Source of the DNA: Clostridium sp. AT4 | GTDB lineage: Bacteria > Bacillota > Clostridia > Lachnospirales > Lachnospiraceae | NCBI RefSeq assembly: GCF_001517625.2 | Contig: NZ_LN999826.1 | Location: forward strand, 186,001-250,000 | Direction of reading: 5' to 3' | Length of the DNA: 64,000 nt | Shown here: piece after piece, positions 1 to 7,595 of the stretch | Numbering within the stretch: position 1 is the first letter of the stretch | Layout: each line of letters opens with the position of its first letter | Made by a program: the position numbers and the translations under genes | Notes under the pieces: generated by a model | The model's input: only the letters and a program-made list of their open reading frames with translations | What the model was told of the DNA's origin: nothing | Databases searched by the model: none

Positions 1-1149
1 ATGGATGAGCATGGGAAATGGCTTCCCAAGAGCCGCAAGGTTTATGACCTTGACGAGAATGGGGAACGGATAAAGCTGCCATCCGGCAGGTGGAAAAGCC
101 ACAAGGAGGATACGGTTGACTGGAACGACCAGAAGTATTGTGAAATCTGGCGGCATGAATGGGAGGTCATCCAGAACCGCTATCTGGAAGCCAATGACCG
201 CCCGGAGCGTGTGGACTTGCGTTCCTATGCCAGACAGGGGCTTGATATAGTCCCCACTGTCCATGAGGGAGTTGCTGTCCGGCAGATGGAAAAGCGAGGT
301 ATCCAGACGAATATCGGCAACCTGAACCGGGAAATCAGAGCTGCCAACAATCTGATGAAGTCCATCCGGCAGCTTATCCAAAACCTTAAAGGCTGGATTA
401 CCGAGCTGGGCGAAAAACGGAAAGAGCTGCTTGCACAAAAGGCGGCGGAGGAAGCAACACTTCTTCCCAATCTGCTGATGAAGTATATGGAGATACGAAA
501 GGAAGAACGGAAGGACTGGACAAGGGCTGGACAGAACCGGGGGACTTCACAGGACTTAAAGGCAGTCAGCGAAGCCCTGTCCTATCTCCGGCAAAAGGGG
601 CTTTCCACTGTGAAGGACTTAGAAGCATTTCTGGAATCTTCCGGGAAATCAGCCGCAGATTACCGCAATCAGATGAAGCCAAAGGAAGCCCGCAGCAAAG
701 TGATTGACGGGATTCTTGCCAGCCGGACAGACTGCAAGGAATGTAAGCCTGTCTATGAGAAGTACCAGAAGATATTTTTTAAGAAAACAAAGGAGAAATT
801 CAAACAGGAACACCCGGAGGTTGCCCGGTATGCGAAAGCCGCCGCCTACCTTGCCAAGCACCCGGACGATAAGGACAGTACCCAAAATGAGCTGCAAGAG
901 GAGCAGGAAAAACTTCTCAGCGAAATCGCAGAGCTGAAAACACCGCTGACCGAGGTACAGGCTGATTTGAAGAAACTGCGGGACATCCGCTACTGGGCAC
1001 GGAAAGCCACCCCCGGCACAGAGGAAAGCAAAGAGCCGCCCAAGAAACAGCCTATCAAAGAAGTCTTGCAGGATAAGGCTGACGAGAAAAAAGCACAAAG
1101 AACTGTCCCGGCACAGACGAAACACAAACAACAGGATATGGAACTTTAA
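1..1149 (+). CDS. MobA/MobL family relaxase, C-terminal part
   Basis: This is the C-terminal 382 residues of a MobQ-type (MobA/MobL) relaxase, the enzyme that nicks oriT and pilots the strand in plasmid and IME mobilization. The frame is open at base 1, so the ATG there is probably internal; the N-terminal domain with the catalytic Tyr and the HxH metal-binding motif should lie upstream of the window. The visible part contains the family-typical stretch TVDWND near residue 39, followed by an Arg/Glu-rich helical region and a long coiled-coil-prone, Lys/Glu-rich tail. It is followed by a terminator and then the CHC2 gene. The family call rests on recalled motif patterns and on the neighbours; the catalytic residues cannot be seen. 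Confidence 0.75.
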   Translation: MDEHGKWLPKSRKVYDLDENGERIKLPSGRWKSHKEDTVDWNDQKYCEIWRHEWEVIQNRYLEANDRPERVDLRSYARQGLDIVPTVHEGVAVRQMEKRGIQTNIGNLNREIRAANNLMKSIRQLIQNLKGWITELGEKRKELLAQKAAEEATLLPNLLMKYMEIRKEERKDWTRAGQNRGTSQDLKAVSEALSYLRQKGLSTVKDLEAFLESSGKSAADYRNQMKPKEARSKVIDGILASRTDCKECKPVYEKYQKIFFKKTKEKFKQEHPEVARYAKAAAYLAKHPDDKDSTQNELQEEQEKLLSEIAELKTPLTEVQADLKKLRDIRYWARKATPGTEESKEPPKKQPIKEVLQDKADEKKAQRTVPAQTKHKQQDMEL

Positions 1150-1152
1150 CAG

Positions 1153-1200
1153 GCACTTGCCATTTTCAATCAGAGAATGTCAGGTGCTTTTCTTATTTTC
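1153..1200 (+). terminator. Terminator after relaxase gene
   Basis: A stem of GCACTTG (1153-1159) and CATT (1161-1164) pairs with AATG (1176-1179) and CAGGTGC (1181-1187), with one G-T pair and a single-base internal mismatch. It is followed by TTTTCTTATTTTC. It lies just after the relaxase stop and before the AAGGAGG ribosome binding site of the next gene. Confidence 0.6.
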
Positions 1201-1214
1201 AAGGAGGGATAGAT

Positions 1215-1859
1215 TTGAATGTATTTGAAGCTGTGAAGCAGTCCGTTACAACCAGACAGGCTGCGGAGCATTATGGAATCCATATAGGTCGGAACGGGAT
1301 GGCTTGCTGCCCGTTCCATCACGATAAAACCCCAAGCATGAAGCTGGATCGGCGTTACCACTGCTTCGGCTGCGGTGCGGATGGGGATGTGATTGATTTT
1401 GCCGCCGCCCTGTATGGGCTGGGAAAGAAAGAAGCCGCCGTACAACTGGCACAGGACTTCGGGCTTTCCTATGAGGACTGGAAACCGCCGGGAAAGGCAA
1501 AAAAGCCCAAGCCCCGGCAGAAATCCCCGGAGGAACAGTTTCAGGAAGCAAAAAACCGCTGCTTCCGTACCCTTACCGATTATCTTCACTTGCTGATGGC
1601 ATGGAGAATGGACTACGCCCCGCACTCCCCGGAGGAAGCCTTTCATCCCCGGTTTGTGGAAGCCTTACAGAAGCAAGCCCATGTGGAATATCTGCTGGAT
1701 GTGCTGCTGTTTGGGGAGACGGAGGAAAAAGCGGCTTTGATTACGGACTACGGAAAGGATGTGATACAGCTTGAACAGCGAATGGCAGAGCTTGCAGCCA
1801 CAGACGCAGCAAGAACTAAAAAACACCATGAACGCCATGCAGCCGCCCCAGAGCGTTGA
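1215..1859 (+). CDS. CHC2 zinc-finger (DnaG-type) primase-like protein
   Basis: The 214-residue product starts with a DnaG-type CHC2 zinc finger: Cys31/Cys32, His35/36, Cys50 and Cys53 in the context CCPFHHDKTPS...HCFGCG, followed by GDVIDF. In bacterial primases this finger reads the template. The TOPRIM catalytic domain of full primases is absent, so it is probably an accessory replication protein acting with the VapE-like helicase, whose gene overlaps its 3' end. Start is TTG at 1215, chosen because AAGGAGGG (1201-1208) is 6 bases upstream and the zinc finger would otherwise be cut. The overlap and shared strand suggest translation coupling with the next gene. Confidence 0.85.
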   Translation: MNVFEAVKQSVTTRQAAEHYGIHIGRNGMACCPFHHDKTPSMKLDRRYHCFGCGADGDVIDFAAALYGLGKKEAAVQLAQDFGLSYEDWKPPGKAKKPKPRQKSPEEQFQEAKNRCFRTLTDYLHLLMAWRMDYAPHSPEEAFHPRFVEALQKQAHVEYLLDVLLFGETEEKAALITDYGKDVIQLEQRMAELAATDAARTKKHHERHAAAPER

Positions 1860-3165
1860 GGAAATCAAGGCGGGGCTGGAAACTACCGAGAAAGGCGGTG
1901 TCCGTCAGAGCATACGGAACTGCCTGACCGTATTCCAGCGTGACCCGCTGCTTTCCGGGGCTATCGCATACAACATCCTGACCGACCGCAAGGATATCAT
2001 AAAGCCTATTGGTTTTCACAGAGAAAGCACCGCCCTGAACGATACGGACATGAAGTATCTGCTTCTTTATCTGGAAGAAACCTACGGGCTTACCAATGAG
2101 AAAAAGATTGATAATGCCATCGGGATTGTGGCGAATGAAAACAAGTACCATCCCATCCGGGACTATCTCAATACCCTTGTGTGGGACGGTACAGAACGAA
2201 TCCGTTTCTGCCTGCGGCACTTTCTGGGGGCTGACGCAGACGATTACACCTATGAAGCGTTGAAGCTGTTCCTGCTGGGTGCAATCTCACGAGCCTTTCA
2301 GCCGGGGTGCAAGTTTGAAATCATGCTCTGTCTGGTAGGCGGTCAGGGGGCTGGCAAGTCAACCTTCTTCCGTCTGCTGGCAGTCCGGGATGAGTGGTTC
2401 TCCGATGATTTGCGGAAGCTGGACGATGACAATGTGTACCGCAAGCTGCAAGGTCACTGGATTATCGAAATGTCGGAAATGATTGCAACCGCCAACGCCA
2501 AGAGCATTGAGGAAATCAAGTCATTTTTAAGCCGGCAGAAAGAGGTTTACAAGATCCCCTATGAAACCCACCCGGCAGACCGCCCCCGTCAGTGCGTGTT
2601 TGGCGGCACTTCCAATGCCCTTGACTTCCTGCCCCTTGACCGTTCCGGCAACCGCCGCTTTATCCCCGTCATGGTGTACCCGGAGCAAGCGGAGGTTCAC
2701 ATTTTGGAGGATGAAGCTGCTTCCAGAGCCTATATCGGGCAGATGTGGGCGGAAGCGATGGAGATTTACCGAAGCGGCAGGTTCAAGCTGGCTTTCAGCC
2801 CCGCCATGCAGCGGTATCTCAAAGAACACCAGCGGGATTTTATGCCGGAGGACACCAAGGCCGGAATGATACAGGCGTATCTTGATAAGTACACCGGGAG
2901 CATGGTCTGTTCCAAGCAGCTCTACAAGGAAGCCTTGAACCATGCCTTTGACGAACCGAAGCAATGGGAAATCCGGGAAATCAACGAGATTATGAACCAG
3001 AGCATTGACCGCTGGCGGTACTTCCCGAACCCAAGAATGTTTTCAGAATATGGCAGACAAAAGGGCTGGGAGCGTGAAAACCCGGCAACGGACTCCAGCA
3101 ACCTGTCTGAAAAAACGGTGGACGGTTTTGTGGAGGTCACAGAACAGATGGAGCTTCCATTCTGA
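1828..3165 (+). CDS. VapE-like (virulence-associated E) helicase/ATPase
   Basis: The 445-residue protein belongs to the virulence-associated E / D5-like superfamily-3 helicase group, found in IMEs, prophages and phage satellites as a replication helicase. The Walker A motif GGQGAGKS lies at residues about 171-178, after the conserved segment YHPIRDYLNTLVWDG. A hydrophobic strand with acidic residues (WIIEMSEM) fits Walker B, and GNRRFIPV is the characteristic downstream motif. The ATG at 1828 is preferred over an in-frame TTG at 1771 because it gives the usual N-terminus (MNAMQPPQSVEE) and only a 32-base overlap with the CHC2 gene. It may support post-excision replication of element 1. Confidence 0.85.
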   Translation: MNAMQPPQSVEEIKAGLETTEKGGVRQSIRNCLTVFQRDPLLSGAIAYNILTDRKDIIKPIGFHRESTALNDTDMKYLLLYLEETYGLTNEKKIDNAIGIVANENKYHPIRDYLNTLVWDGTERIRFCLRHFLGADADDYTYEALKLFLLGAISRAFQPGCKFEIMLCLVGGQGAGKSTFFRLLAVRDEWFSDDLRKLDDDNVYRKLQGHWIIEMSEMIATANAKSIEEIKSFLSRQKEVYKIPYETHPADRPRQCVFGGTSNALDFLPLDRSGNRRFIPVMVYPEQAEVHILEDEAASRAYIGQMWAEAMEIYRSGRFKLAFSPAMQRYLKEHQRDFMPEDTKAGMIQAYLDKYTGSMVCSKQLYKEALNHAFDEPKQWEIREINEIMNQSIDRWRYFPNPRMFSEYGRQKGWERENPATDSSNLSEKTVDGFVEVTEQMELPF

Positions 3166-3406
3166 AAATGACAGCCCGTTGCACCCCCTGTTGCTATCCC
3201 GTTGCCGAGCCGGTTGCCGGGGAAAATCCCGAAACTATCGGCTTTTCTCCCTTATAACAACCAAAACAACAGAAAAATAAAAGAAAAGTATAAATAGTAA
3301 CCATCGCCAGATTGAGATTGTTTGCAAGGTCTTTTGAAGCCCGTTGCCGGACTTCGTTGCCGACACCCTCTGTCTGGCTATTTTCATGTATGGAGGATAA
3401 CTGCCT
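3166..3406 (+). other. Intergenic region with GTTGC repeats
   Basis: No gene is seen here. The word GTTGC occurs repeatedly, in two clusters (about 3178-3222 and 3341-3362), mostly as CCGTTGCC or CGGTTGCC. An A-rich stretch separates the clusters. The copies could bind a replication or recombination protein, but nothing proves this. Confidence 0.35.
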
Positions 3407-3640
3407 ATGGCAAATAATAAGATGAATATAGAAGGAAAAAATTACTCGGATATTCCGGTGTGGCGTAGATATACGCTTACCATTGAGGAAGCAGCCAGAT
3501 ATTATCATATCGGCGAAGGAAAATTGAGAACGCTTATTGACACACATCCCAATGAGGATTTTTATGTGATGAACGGCAATCGTGCCCTCATTAAGCGTGA
3601 GAAATTTGAGAGGTATCTGGATCAGGCTACGGCTGTGTAA
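3407..3640 (+). CDS. Excisionase (Tn916 Xis family)
   Basis: The 77-residue basic protein resembles Tn916-family excisionases: the motif PVWRRYTLTIEEAARYYHIGEGKLR is a winged-helix (MerR-like) DNA-binding segment, and the C-terminus ALIKREKFERYLDQ is characteristic. Excisionase bends DNA at the element end and tilts the integrase toward excision. ATG 3407 has TGGAGGA a few bases upstream. The integrase gene follows, separated by a strong terminator. It is clearly related to the excisionase of element 2 at 21486-21692, which has the same layout and tail. Confidence 0.9.
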   Translation: MANNKMNIEGKNYSDIPVWRRYTLTIEEAARYYHIGEGKLRTLIDTHPNEDFYVMNGNRALIKREKFERYLDQATAV

Positions 3641-3652
3641 ACAGAGCTGACA

Positions 3653-3662
3653 GATTTACCAA
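3653..3662 (+). repeat. Possible integrase arm site (left of int1)
   Basis: GATTTACCAA at 3653-3662 recurs at 4988-4997, so identical 10-mers flank the integrase gene. Tn916-type integrases bind short direct repeats (DR2, arm sites) near the element ends. The function is inferred from position only. Confidence 0.35.
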
Positions 3663-3684
3663 TTTCACATGATATAACTATGCG

Positions 3685-3735
3685 GAGAGCCGGATTTGTG
3701 CTATGATAAGAGTGCAAGTCTGGCTCTCTTTTTTT
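3685..3735 (+). terminator. Strong terminator between xis and int of element 1
   Basis: GAGAGCCGGATTTG (3685-3698) pairs over 14 bases, with two G-T pairs, with CAAGTCTGGCTCTC (3715-3728), followed by seven Ts (3729-3735). It lies immediately upstream of the int ribosome binding site (AAAGGAGA). This suggests that int needs its own transcription start or antitermination. Confidence 0.8.
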
Positions 3736-3751
3736 GAAAGGAGAGTTCACG

Positions 3752-4951
3752 ATGAGTGAGAAAAGACGAGATAACCGTAATCGGATTTTGCGAGAGGGCG
3801 AGTACCAGCGTAAAGATGGGAGGTATCGGTTCCGCTATATTGATGAGGACGGAAAAGAGAAAAATGTATACAGTTGGCGTTTGGACAAGAATGACCCAAT
3901 GCCAAAGGGGAAGAAGCGGGAGCCTTCCCTGCGTGAGAAAGAAAAACAGATTGAAGCGGATTTGTTTGACCGTATCGTAACAAACGGTGGCAACTATACT
4001 GTTTTGGAACTGGTAGAAAAGTATGTTTCATTGAAAACAGGAGTTCGTCACAATACGGTTGCCGGATATAAAACGGTCATCAATATGCTGAAAAAAGAGA
4101 GTTTTGGGAATCTGCGAATTGATAAGGTGCGTTTGTCAGACGCAAAGGCATGGTTGATTAAGCTCCAACAAATTGATGGGCGGGGATACAGTTCCATTCA
4201 TTCTATCCGGGGAGTCCTCAGACAAGCATTTCAGATGGCGGTAGACGATGATTTGCTTCGTAAAAATCCATTTGAATTTGAGCTTGCATCTGTCATTGTC
4301 AATGACTCTGTTACCAGAGAAGCGATTACCCGAAAGCAGCAGAGAGATTTGCTAAAGTTTATTCAGGAAGATAAGCATTTCAGCAGATACTATGATGCGA
4401 TTTATATTCTTTTTCACACAGGGCTTCGTATTTCAGAGTTCTGTGGGCTGACGGTTTCAGAGATTGAGTTTGGAGAAATGCGTATTAAGGTAGATCATCA
4501 GTTACAGCGTACTGCACAGATGCAGTATGTAATTGAAGAACCAAAAACTGACAAAGGCATCCGTTATGTGCCGATGACGGAAGACGTCGCAGCGTGTTTT
4601 CGCAGAATTATTTCCAACCGCAAGACACCAAAAGTTGAACCGATGGTGGAAGGATATGCAGGATTTTTGTTTCTGGATAAAAACGATATGCCGATGGTTG
4701 CCCTTCACTGGGAGAAGTACATGGAGCATATTATTCAGAAATACAACAGGATTTACCGTATCCAGATGCCGAAAGTTACCCCTCATGTATGCAGGCACAC
4801 CTTTTGCTCTAATATGGCAAAATCCGGGATGAATCCGAAAACCTTGCAGTATATCATGGGTCACGCAGACATCAGTGTAACCTTGAACACTTACACCCAT
4901 GTAAATTTTGATGATGCAAAGGAAGAAGTATATCGGATAGCGAATAGTTAA
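3752..4951 (+). CDS. Tyrosine integrase of element 1 (Tn916 Int type)
   Basis: The 399-residue tyrosine recombinase has an N-terminal AP2-like arm-binding domain (RKDGRYRFRY, about residues 21-30), a SAM-like core-binding domain with YSSIHSIRGVLRQAF, and a catalytic domain containing the Arg in TGLRISE, HVCRH (HxxR), GHAD and the nucleophile in NTYTH. It integrates and excises element 1 at the LMW-PTP 5' end, as judged from the adjacent att core at 5155-5168. Start ATG 3752 is chosen over an in-frame TTG at 3734 because AAAGGAGA lies just upstream. The protein is a close homologue, in domain order and motifs, of the element 2 integrase. Confidence 0.95.
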   Translation: MSEKRRDNRNRILREGEYQRKDGRYRFRYIDEDGKEKNVYSWRLDKNDPMPKGKKREPSLREKEKQIEADLFDRIVTNGGNYTVLELVEKYVSLKTGVRHNTVAGYKTVINMLKKESFGNLRIDKVRLSDAKAWLIKLQQIDGRGYSSIHSIRGVLRQAFQMAVDDDLLRKNPFEFELASVIVNDSVTREAITRKQQRDLLKFIQEDKHFSRYYDAIYILFHTGLRISEFCGLTVSEIEFGEMRIKVDHQLQRTAQMQYVIEEPKTDKGIRYVPMTEDVAACFRRIISNRKTPKVEPMVEGYAGFLFLDKNDMPMVALHWEKYMEHIIQKYNRIYRIQMPKVTPHVCRHTFCSNMAKSGMNPKTLQYIMGHADISVTLNTYTHVNFDDAKEEVYRIANS

Positions 4952-4958
4952 AAAAGCC

Positions 4959-4988
4959 CGTTGGTAAGGACGCTTGCTTTACCAACGG
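4959..4988 (+). terminator. Hairpin after int1
   Basis: CCGTTGGTAA (4959-4968) and TTACCAACGG (4979-4988) form a perfect 10-bp stem with a 10-base loop, directly after the integrase stop. There is no T-run, so it may be a weak terminator, or an integrase/host-factor site because it overlaps the GATTTACCAA copy at 4988-4997. Confidence 0.5.
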
Positions 4989-5136
4989 ATTTACCAAGAT
5001 TGCAGGGAAAAACATAAGAAAACATGAGAAGATTTGAGAAGATACCTTGAAAAGAAAGGAAAACTAAAAAGTCGGAAAACCCTGAAATATCAAGCGTTTG
5101 AGAAGAAATACAAGACTTAAATGGAGATATGAAAAG

Positions 5137-5181
5137 ATGATTAAAGTATTATTCATTTGCCACGGCAATACGGGTTTTTGA
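5137..5181 (+). pseudogene. Severed 5' end of an LMW-PTP gene
   Basis: ATG 5137 opens a frame encoding MIKVLFICHGN, the unmistakable N-terminus of low-molecular-weight protein tyrosine phosphatases up to the P-loop, then TGF and a stop at 5179. The catalytic CX5R loop is broken after CHGN. The remainder of the gene lies 18 kb away at 23169-23618, joined to a different 5' end. This is the right end of element 1, which once completed the phosphatase gene before element 2 inserted. Confidence 0.85.
5155..5168 (+). repeat. att core, left junction of element 2 / right junction of element 1
   Basis: ATTTGCCACGGCAA occurs here and at 23169-23182. Flanking similarity to the left (GTATTATTC against GTGTTATTT) extends the match to 23 bases with two differences. 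The core encodes the start of the phosphatase P-loop (ICHGN). It marks the crossover for both integrases. Confidence 0.85.
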
Positions 5182-5229
5182 AGTGAAGAATGTTGGAAAC
5201 ATGGGGAAAATCAAGGATAGAGCCTAATG

Positions 5230-5247
5230 TTTACTTGGAATTTACTT
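5230..5247 (+). repeat. Candidate arm-type integrase sites, left end of element 2
   Basis: TTTACTT occurs at 5230-5236 and 5241-5247, an 11-bp (one helical turn) spacing. The second copy sits in GAATTTACTTCTTTTGG, which closely matches GAATTTACTTTTTTTGC at the right end (23021-23037). Matching short repeats inside both ends fit Tn916-type DR2 arm sites. Confidence 0.5.
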
Positions 5248-5275
5248 CTTTTGGTGTTAGGATCATAGATTGAGA

Positions 5276-5314
5276 GCCAGAGGCGATTTTTAAAAGCCGC
5301 TGGTTCATTTTTTG
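5276..5314 (+). terminator. Terminator-like hairpin near left end of element 2
   Basis: CCAG-A-GGC (5277-5284) pairs with GCC-G-CTGG (5296-5303), with one mismatch in the stem, followed by TTCATTTTTTG. It would stop transcription entering element 2 from the upstream element. Confidence 0.5.
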
Positions 5315-5632
5315 TCTTAAAAAGAGAAATGTTTGAAAAGGAAAAAATAGAAAAATCATGCAGATTTGCTGCAAGCTCTAAGGGGGTATAGATGTGGTAT
5401 GGTTAGAGAGTAGGGTAAGAGAATAAAAACCGGAATACGGGGATTCTGGCAAGCCACAGAGGGGTCTGGGAGTTTGGTTCCGAAGAAAAGTAAAGATGGA
5501 AAATCGAAGGATATGGAGGCGGAAATCCGTGGATATCCCTAAAATCATAAGGGTAAGTTTGTGCGTCATCACCATTGCCGGAAGCATTATGCGGCGTTAG
5601 AATGGCACCATTAAAAATTAGGAGGTGCTGAG
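5315..5632. other. No supported gene
   Basis: Between the left-end terminator and the small membrane-protein gene I see no ORF with both a ribosome binding site and a recognisable product. The DNA is purine-rich on the plus strand. Confidence 0.5.
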
Positions 5633-5782
5633 ATGATGGTACAGGTTGTTGCGGTAATCGCAATCGTGATGATTGTGATGCTGGATGCGGTGGTTGTGTT
5701 AGCCGGATATCGTATGATGAAAAAGGTCTGCTTGAAAATAGTTGAAAGTATCGAGAACGAGGATGACAGTCGTGAGCCGTAA
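5633..5782 (+). CDS. Small single-pass membrane protein, 49 aa
   Basis: ATG 5633 follows AGGAGGTGCTGAG at 4 bases spacing. The product is a hydrophobic helix of about 24 residues (VVAVIAIVMIVMLDAVVVLAGY) followed by a basic patch (RMMKKVCLK) and an acidic tail (IENEDDSREP). This is a typical small bitopic membrane peptide with the tail in the cytoplasm by the positive-inside rule. The stop lies inside a hairpin (CGTGAGC 5771-5777 with GCTCACG 5783-5789). The function is unknown; a type I-like toxin, a regulator of a membrane enzyme, or a structural peptide are all possible. Confidence 0.6.
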   Translation: MMVQVVAVIAIVMIVMLDAVVVLAGYRMMKKVCLKIVESIENEDDSREP

Positions 5783-5901
5783 GCTCACGGCTGTTCTCTC
5801 GTTTAGGGGCATTCTTGAAGAACGGAGAATCATTTTTTTTGACTGTGCAGTGTTGAAGGGTATATTTATATTTATTTTATTTATGAGAGAGGTGATTCCG
5901 T

Positions 5902-6552
5902 TTGCTGAGTGCCGATACAAAAAAGCTGGAGAATGCTTATGCGGTATTTAATCAGGAATATTTTGATAATGGTCTTCCGGTTGCAATGATTACCATTCAA
6001 TCCAGCCGGGGGGCGTATGGACATTGTACAACGCAGAAAGTCTGGGCTTCCGGAGAGGGGCGTTATTACGAGTTAAATCTGGGAGCCGAGTATCTGTCCC
6101 GCCCGATTGAATATGTACTTGCTACCTTGATGCATGAGATGGTTCATATTTACTGTATGGAGAACGGAATCAAGGATACGTCCAATGCTGGCAGGTATCA
6201 TAACAAGAGCTTTAAAGCGGAGGCAGAGAGGCGTGGTCTTAAAATCAGTAAAGCTGGTTATATCGGATGGAGCGTGACAGAACCGACTGAGGAGTTTATT
6301 CAGAACATTCAGGACTGGGGATTGGATGCTGCCTGTGAGAATTATCGTCTGGGTGGAGAACCGGATAGCGGCAGTATCGGACCGAGTGGATCGGGCAATG
6401 AACCGGGGACAGATGGGGATGAATCCCCTAAGAAAAGACCGAGCAGCACCAGAAAATATCTATGTCCTGTCTGTGGGAATAGTGTAAGAGCAACAAAAGA
6501 CGTGAATATCCTGTGTATGGATTGCAATGTTCAGATGATAAAAGTGCCGTAA
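5902..6552 (+). CDS. SprT-like zinc metalloprotease with C-terminal zinc ribbon
   Basis: The 216-residue protein has an SprT-like domain: HEMVH (His78, Glu79, His82) is the metalloprotease active site and His100 in RYHNKSF is the third zinc ligand. A low-complexity Gly/Ser/Pro linker (about 152-183) leads to a zinc ribbon, CPVCGNSV...ILCMDC. SprT/Spartan proteins cleave DNA-protein crosslinks in eukaryotes; the bacterial family is poorly characterised. On a mobile element it could act on a protein bound to transferred DNA, but this is inference. The TTG start at 5902 is supported by AGAGAGGTG about 8 bases upstream. Confidence 0.85.
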   Translation: MLSADTKKLENAYAVFNQEYFDNGLPVAMITIQSSRGAYGHCTTQKVWASGEGRYYELNLGAEYLSRPIEYVLATLMHEMVHIYCMENGIKDTSNAGRYHNKSFKAEAERRGLKISKAGYIGWSVTEPTEEFIQNIQDWGLDAACENYRLGGEPDSGSIGPSGSGNEPGTDGDESPKKRPSSTRKYLCPVCGNSVRATKDVNILCMDCNVQMIKVP

Positions 6553-6681
6553 TGGCAGTTTCCTGTGGATTGTCCCTAAAACAGAGAGCCGATGTTCTTG
6601 CATTATGTCAGCAGACACCGTGTGAAATCAGCGTTAGAGTAGTAGTATCAAAAAAAGAAAAAATAAAGGAGCAATCAAGAT

Positions 6682-7470
6682 ATGAGTGAGAAAATGTTTA
6701 CATCAAAGACAGCAGAAGTGAAGAGCTTAATCGCAGCGTTTATGGGTCAGGTACAGGAAGAAGCAGAGCGTAAGGACATCGTAGAGTATGTTCAGACCCA
6801 TATAGAAAATGGTGTGACAGATGGAGTAATCGCCGGAGCAATTAAAATGATGACCGCAGACGGAGAGATTTATCCGGTTCGGCGTGGGTGCTATGTGAAG
6901 GGCGTTGGGAAAGCAAAATCCACAACATTTGAGAAAATCTATAACGTGTGCCGTAGATTTCAGCTTGACCTTGACCGGGCGTGTACATTCAATATGCTGG
7001 AGTTGACAGATGCAGAGAAGAGTATCTATCCTCAGGTGCAGGAGTTGAGTGAGCAACTGAGAGATGAAGTCAGGACTTCTACTTATGCACTTGAGGCGTT
7101 GGTAGAGATGCTTCGGGAACGGGAACAGAACCCTTCTGTTGATGTCCCGGCAGTACAGTTGGAGCCGAACCCGACAGAATGTGAGGATGCTGGCGTAGCT
7201 GAGGGACAAGCTGTCTTGCCAGAGATTGGTTTACCAGAACCGGATGAAGATAGACAGCTGGGTGAACCTGAGAACGTGGATAGCGAATCTTCTGGTATTG
7301 AGGAATCCCCATCTGAACCAACTGAGGAACAGCCTGTAATGGGAGATGAACCGTTTGAGAGTACTGAAGAGCAGCCAGAACCTGAGACAGATCACTTAGA
7401 GCCGTCAGAGACCTCTTTGGTATCTGAACCTTCCGGCAAGCGGAGAGGACGCAGGAGCAAGAAAAATTAA
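6682..7470 (+). CDS. Hypothetical protein with acidic C-terminal tail
   Basis: I do not recognise this 262-residue protein. Residues 1-150 are helical and mixed charge and contain a compact segment (VTDGVIAGAIKMMTADGEIYPVRRGCYV) that resembles a small winged-helix or restriction/primase accessory fold. Residues 150-250 are a Pro/Glu-rich, strongly acidic disordered tail, with SEPTEEQP-like repeats, ending in a basic cluster (GKRRGRRSKKN). A basic end on an acidic linker often binds nucleic acid. AAAGGAG precedes ATG 6682. It is probably co-transcribed with the two smaller ORFs downstream. Confidence 0.75.
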   Translation: MSEKMFTSKTAEVKSLIAAFMGQVQEEAERKDIVEYVQTHIENGVTDGVIAGAIKMMTADGEIYPVRRGCYVKGVGKAKSTTFEKIYNVCRRFQLDLDRACTFNMLELTDAEKSIYPQVQELSEQLRDEVRTSTYALEALVEMLREREQNPSVDVPAVQLEPNPTECEDAGVAEGQAVLPEIGLPEPDEDRQLGEPENVDSESSGIEESPSEPTEEQPVMGDEPFESTEEQPEPETDHLEPSETSLVSEPSGKRRGRRSKKN

Positions 7471-7529
7471 ATAGAGACCATGGTTTATAAGTCAGGGGCA
7501 TTGCCTCTGGCTTATCAAGCATTTATCAG

Positions 7530-7569
7530 TTAACGGTGCATCGTTAATGGATTGGTTACCAAATTACCA
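7530..7569 (+). promoter_or_regulatory. Inverted repeat and TTACCAAATTACCA element
   Basis: TTAACG-gtgcat-CGTTAA (7530-7547) is a perfect 6-bp inverted repeat. It is followed by TTACCAAATTACCA (7556-7569), a tandem TTACCA pair seen again at 9707-9720 and 10466-10479. It lies just before the ribosome binding site of the next gene and may be an operator. Confidence 0.4.
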
Positions 7570-7595
7570 AAAATAGCAGGTTAGGAGATGAGAGC

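Larger units (their letters stand above)
1..5168. mobile_element. Integrative mobilizable element 1 (right part)
   Basis: The stretch holds a MobA/MobL relaxase, a CHC2 zinc-finger protein, a VapE-like helicase, a Tn916-type excisionase and a tyrosine integrase, all on the plus strand, in the order typical of small integrative mobilizable elements. The right end is placed at 5155-5168, the 14-bp core shared with the LMW-PTP gene downstream. The left end lies outside the window. No conjugation (type IV secretion) genes are visible in the part seen. Confidence 0.8.

Noticed and set aside
1-1149. Complete gene starting with the ATG at base 1
   Set aside because: The protein lacks the N-terminal catalytic part of MobA/MobL and the frame is simply open at the window edge.
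5496-5600. 34-codon frame with a hydrophobic segment
   Set aside because: There is no good ribosome binding site, and the next ORF (5633) with AGGAGG explains the region better.
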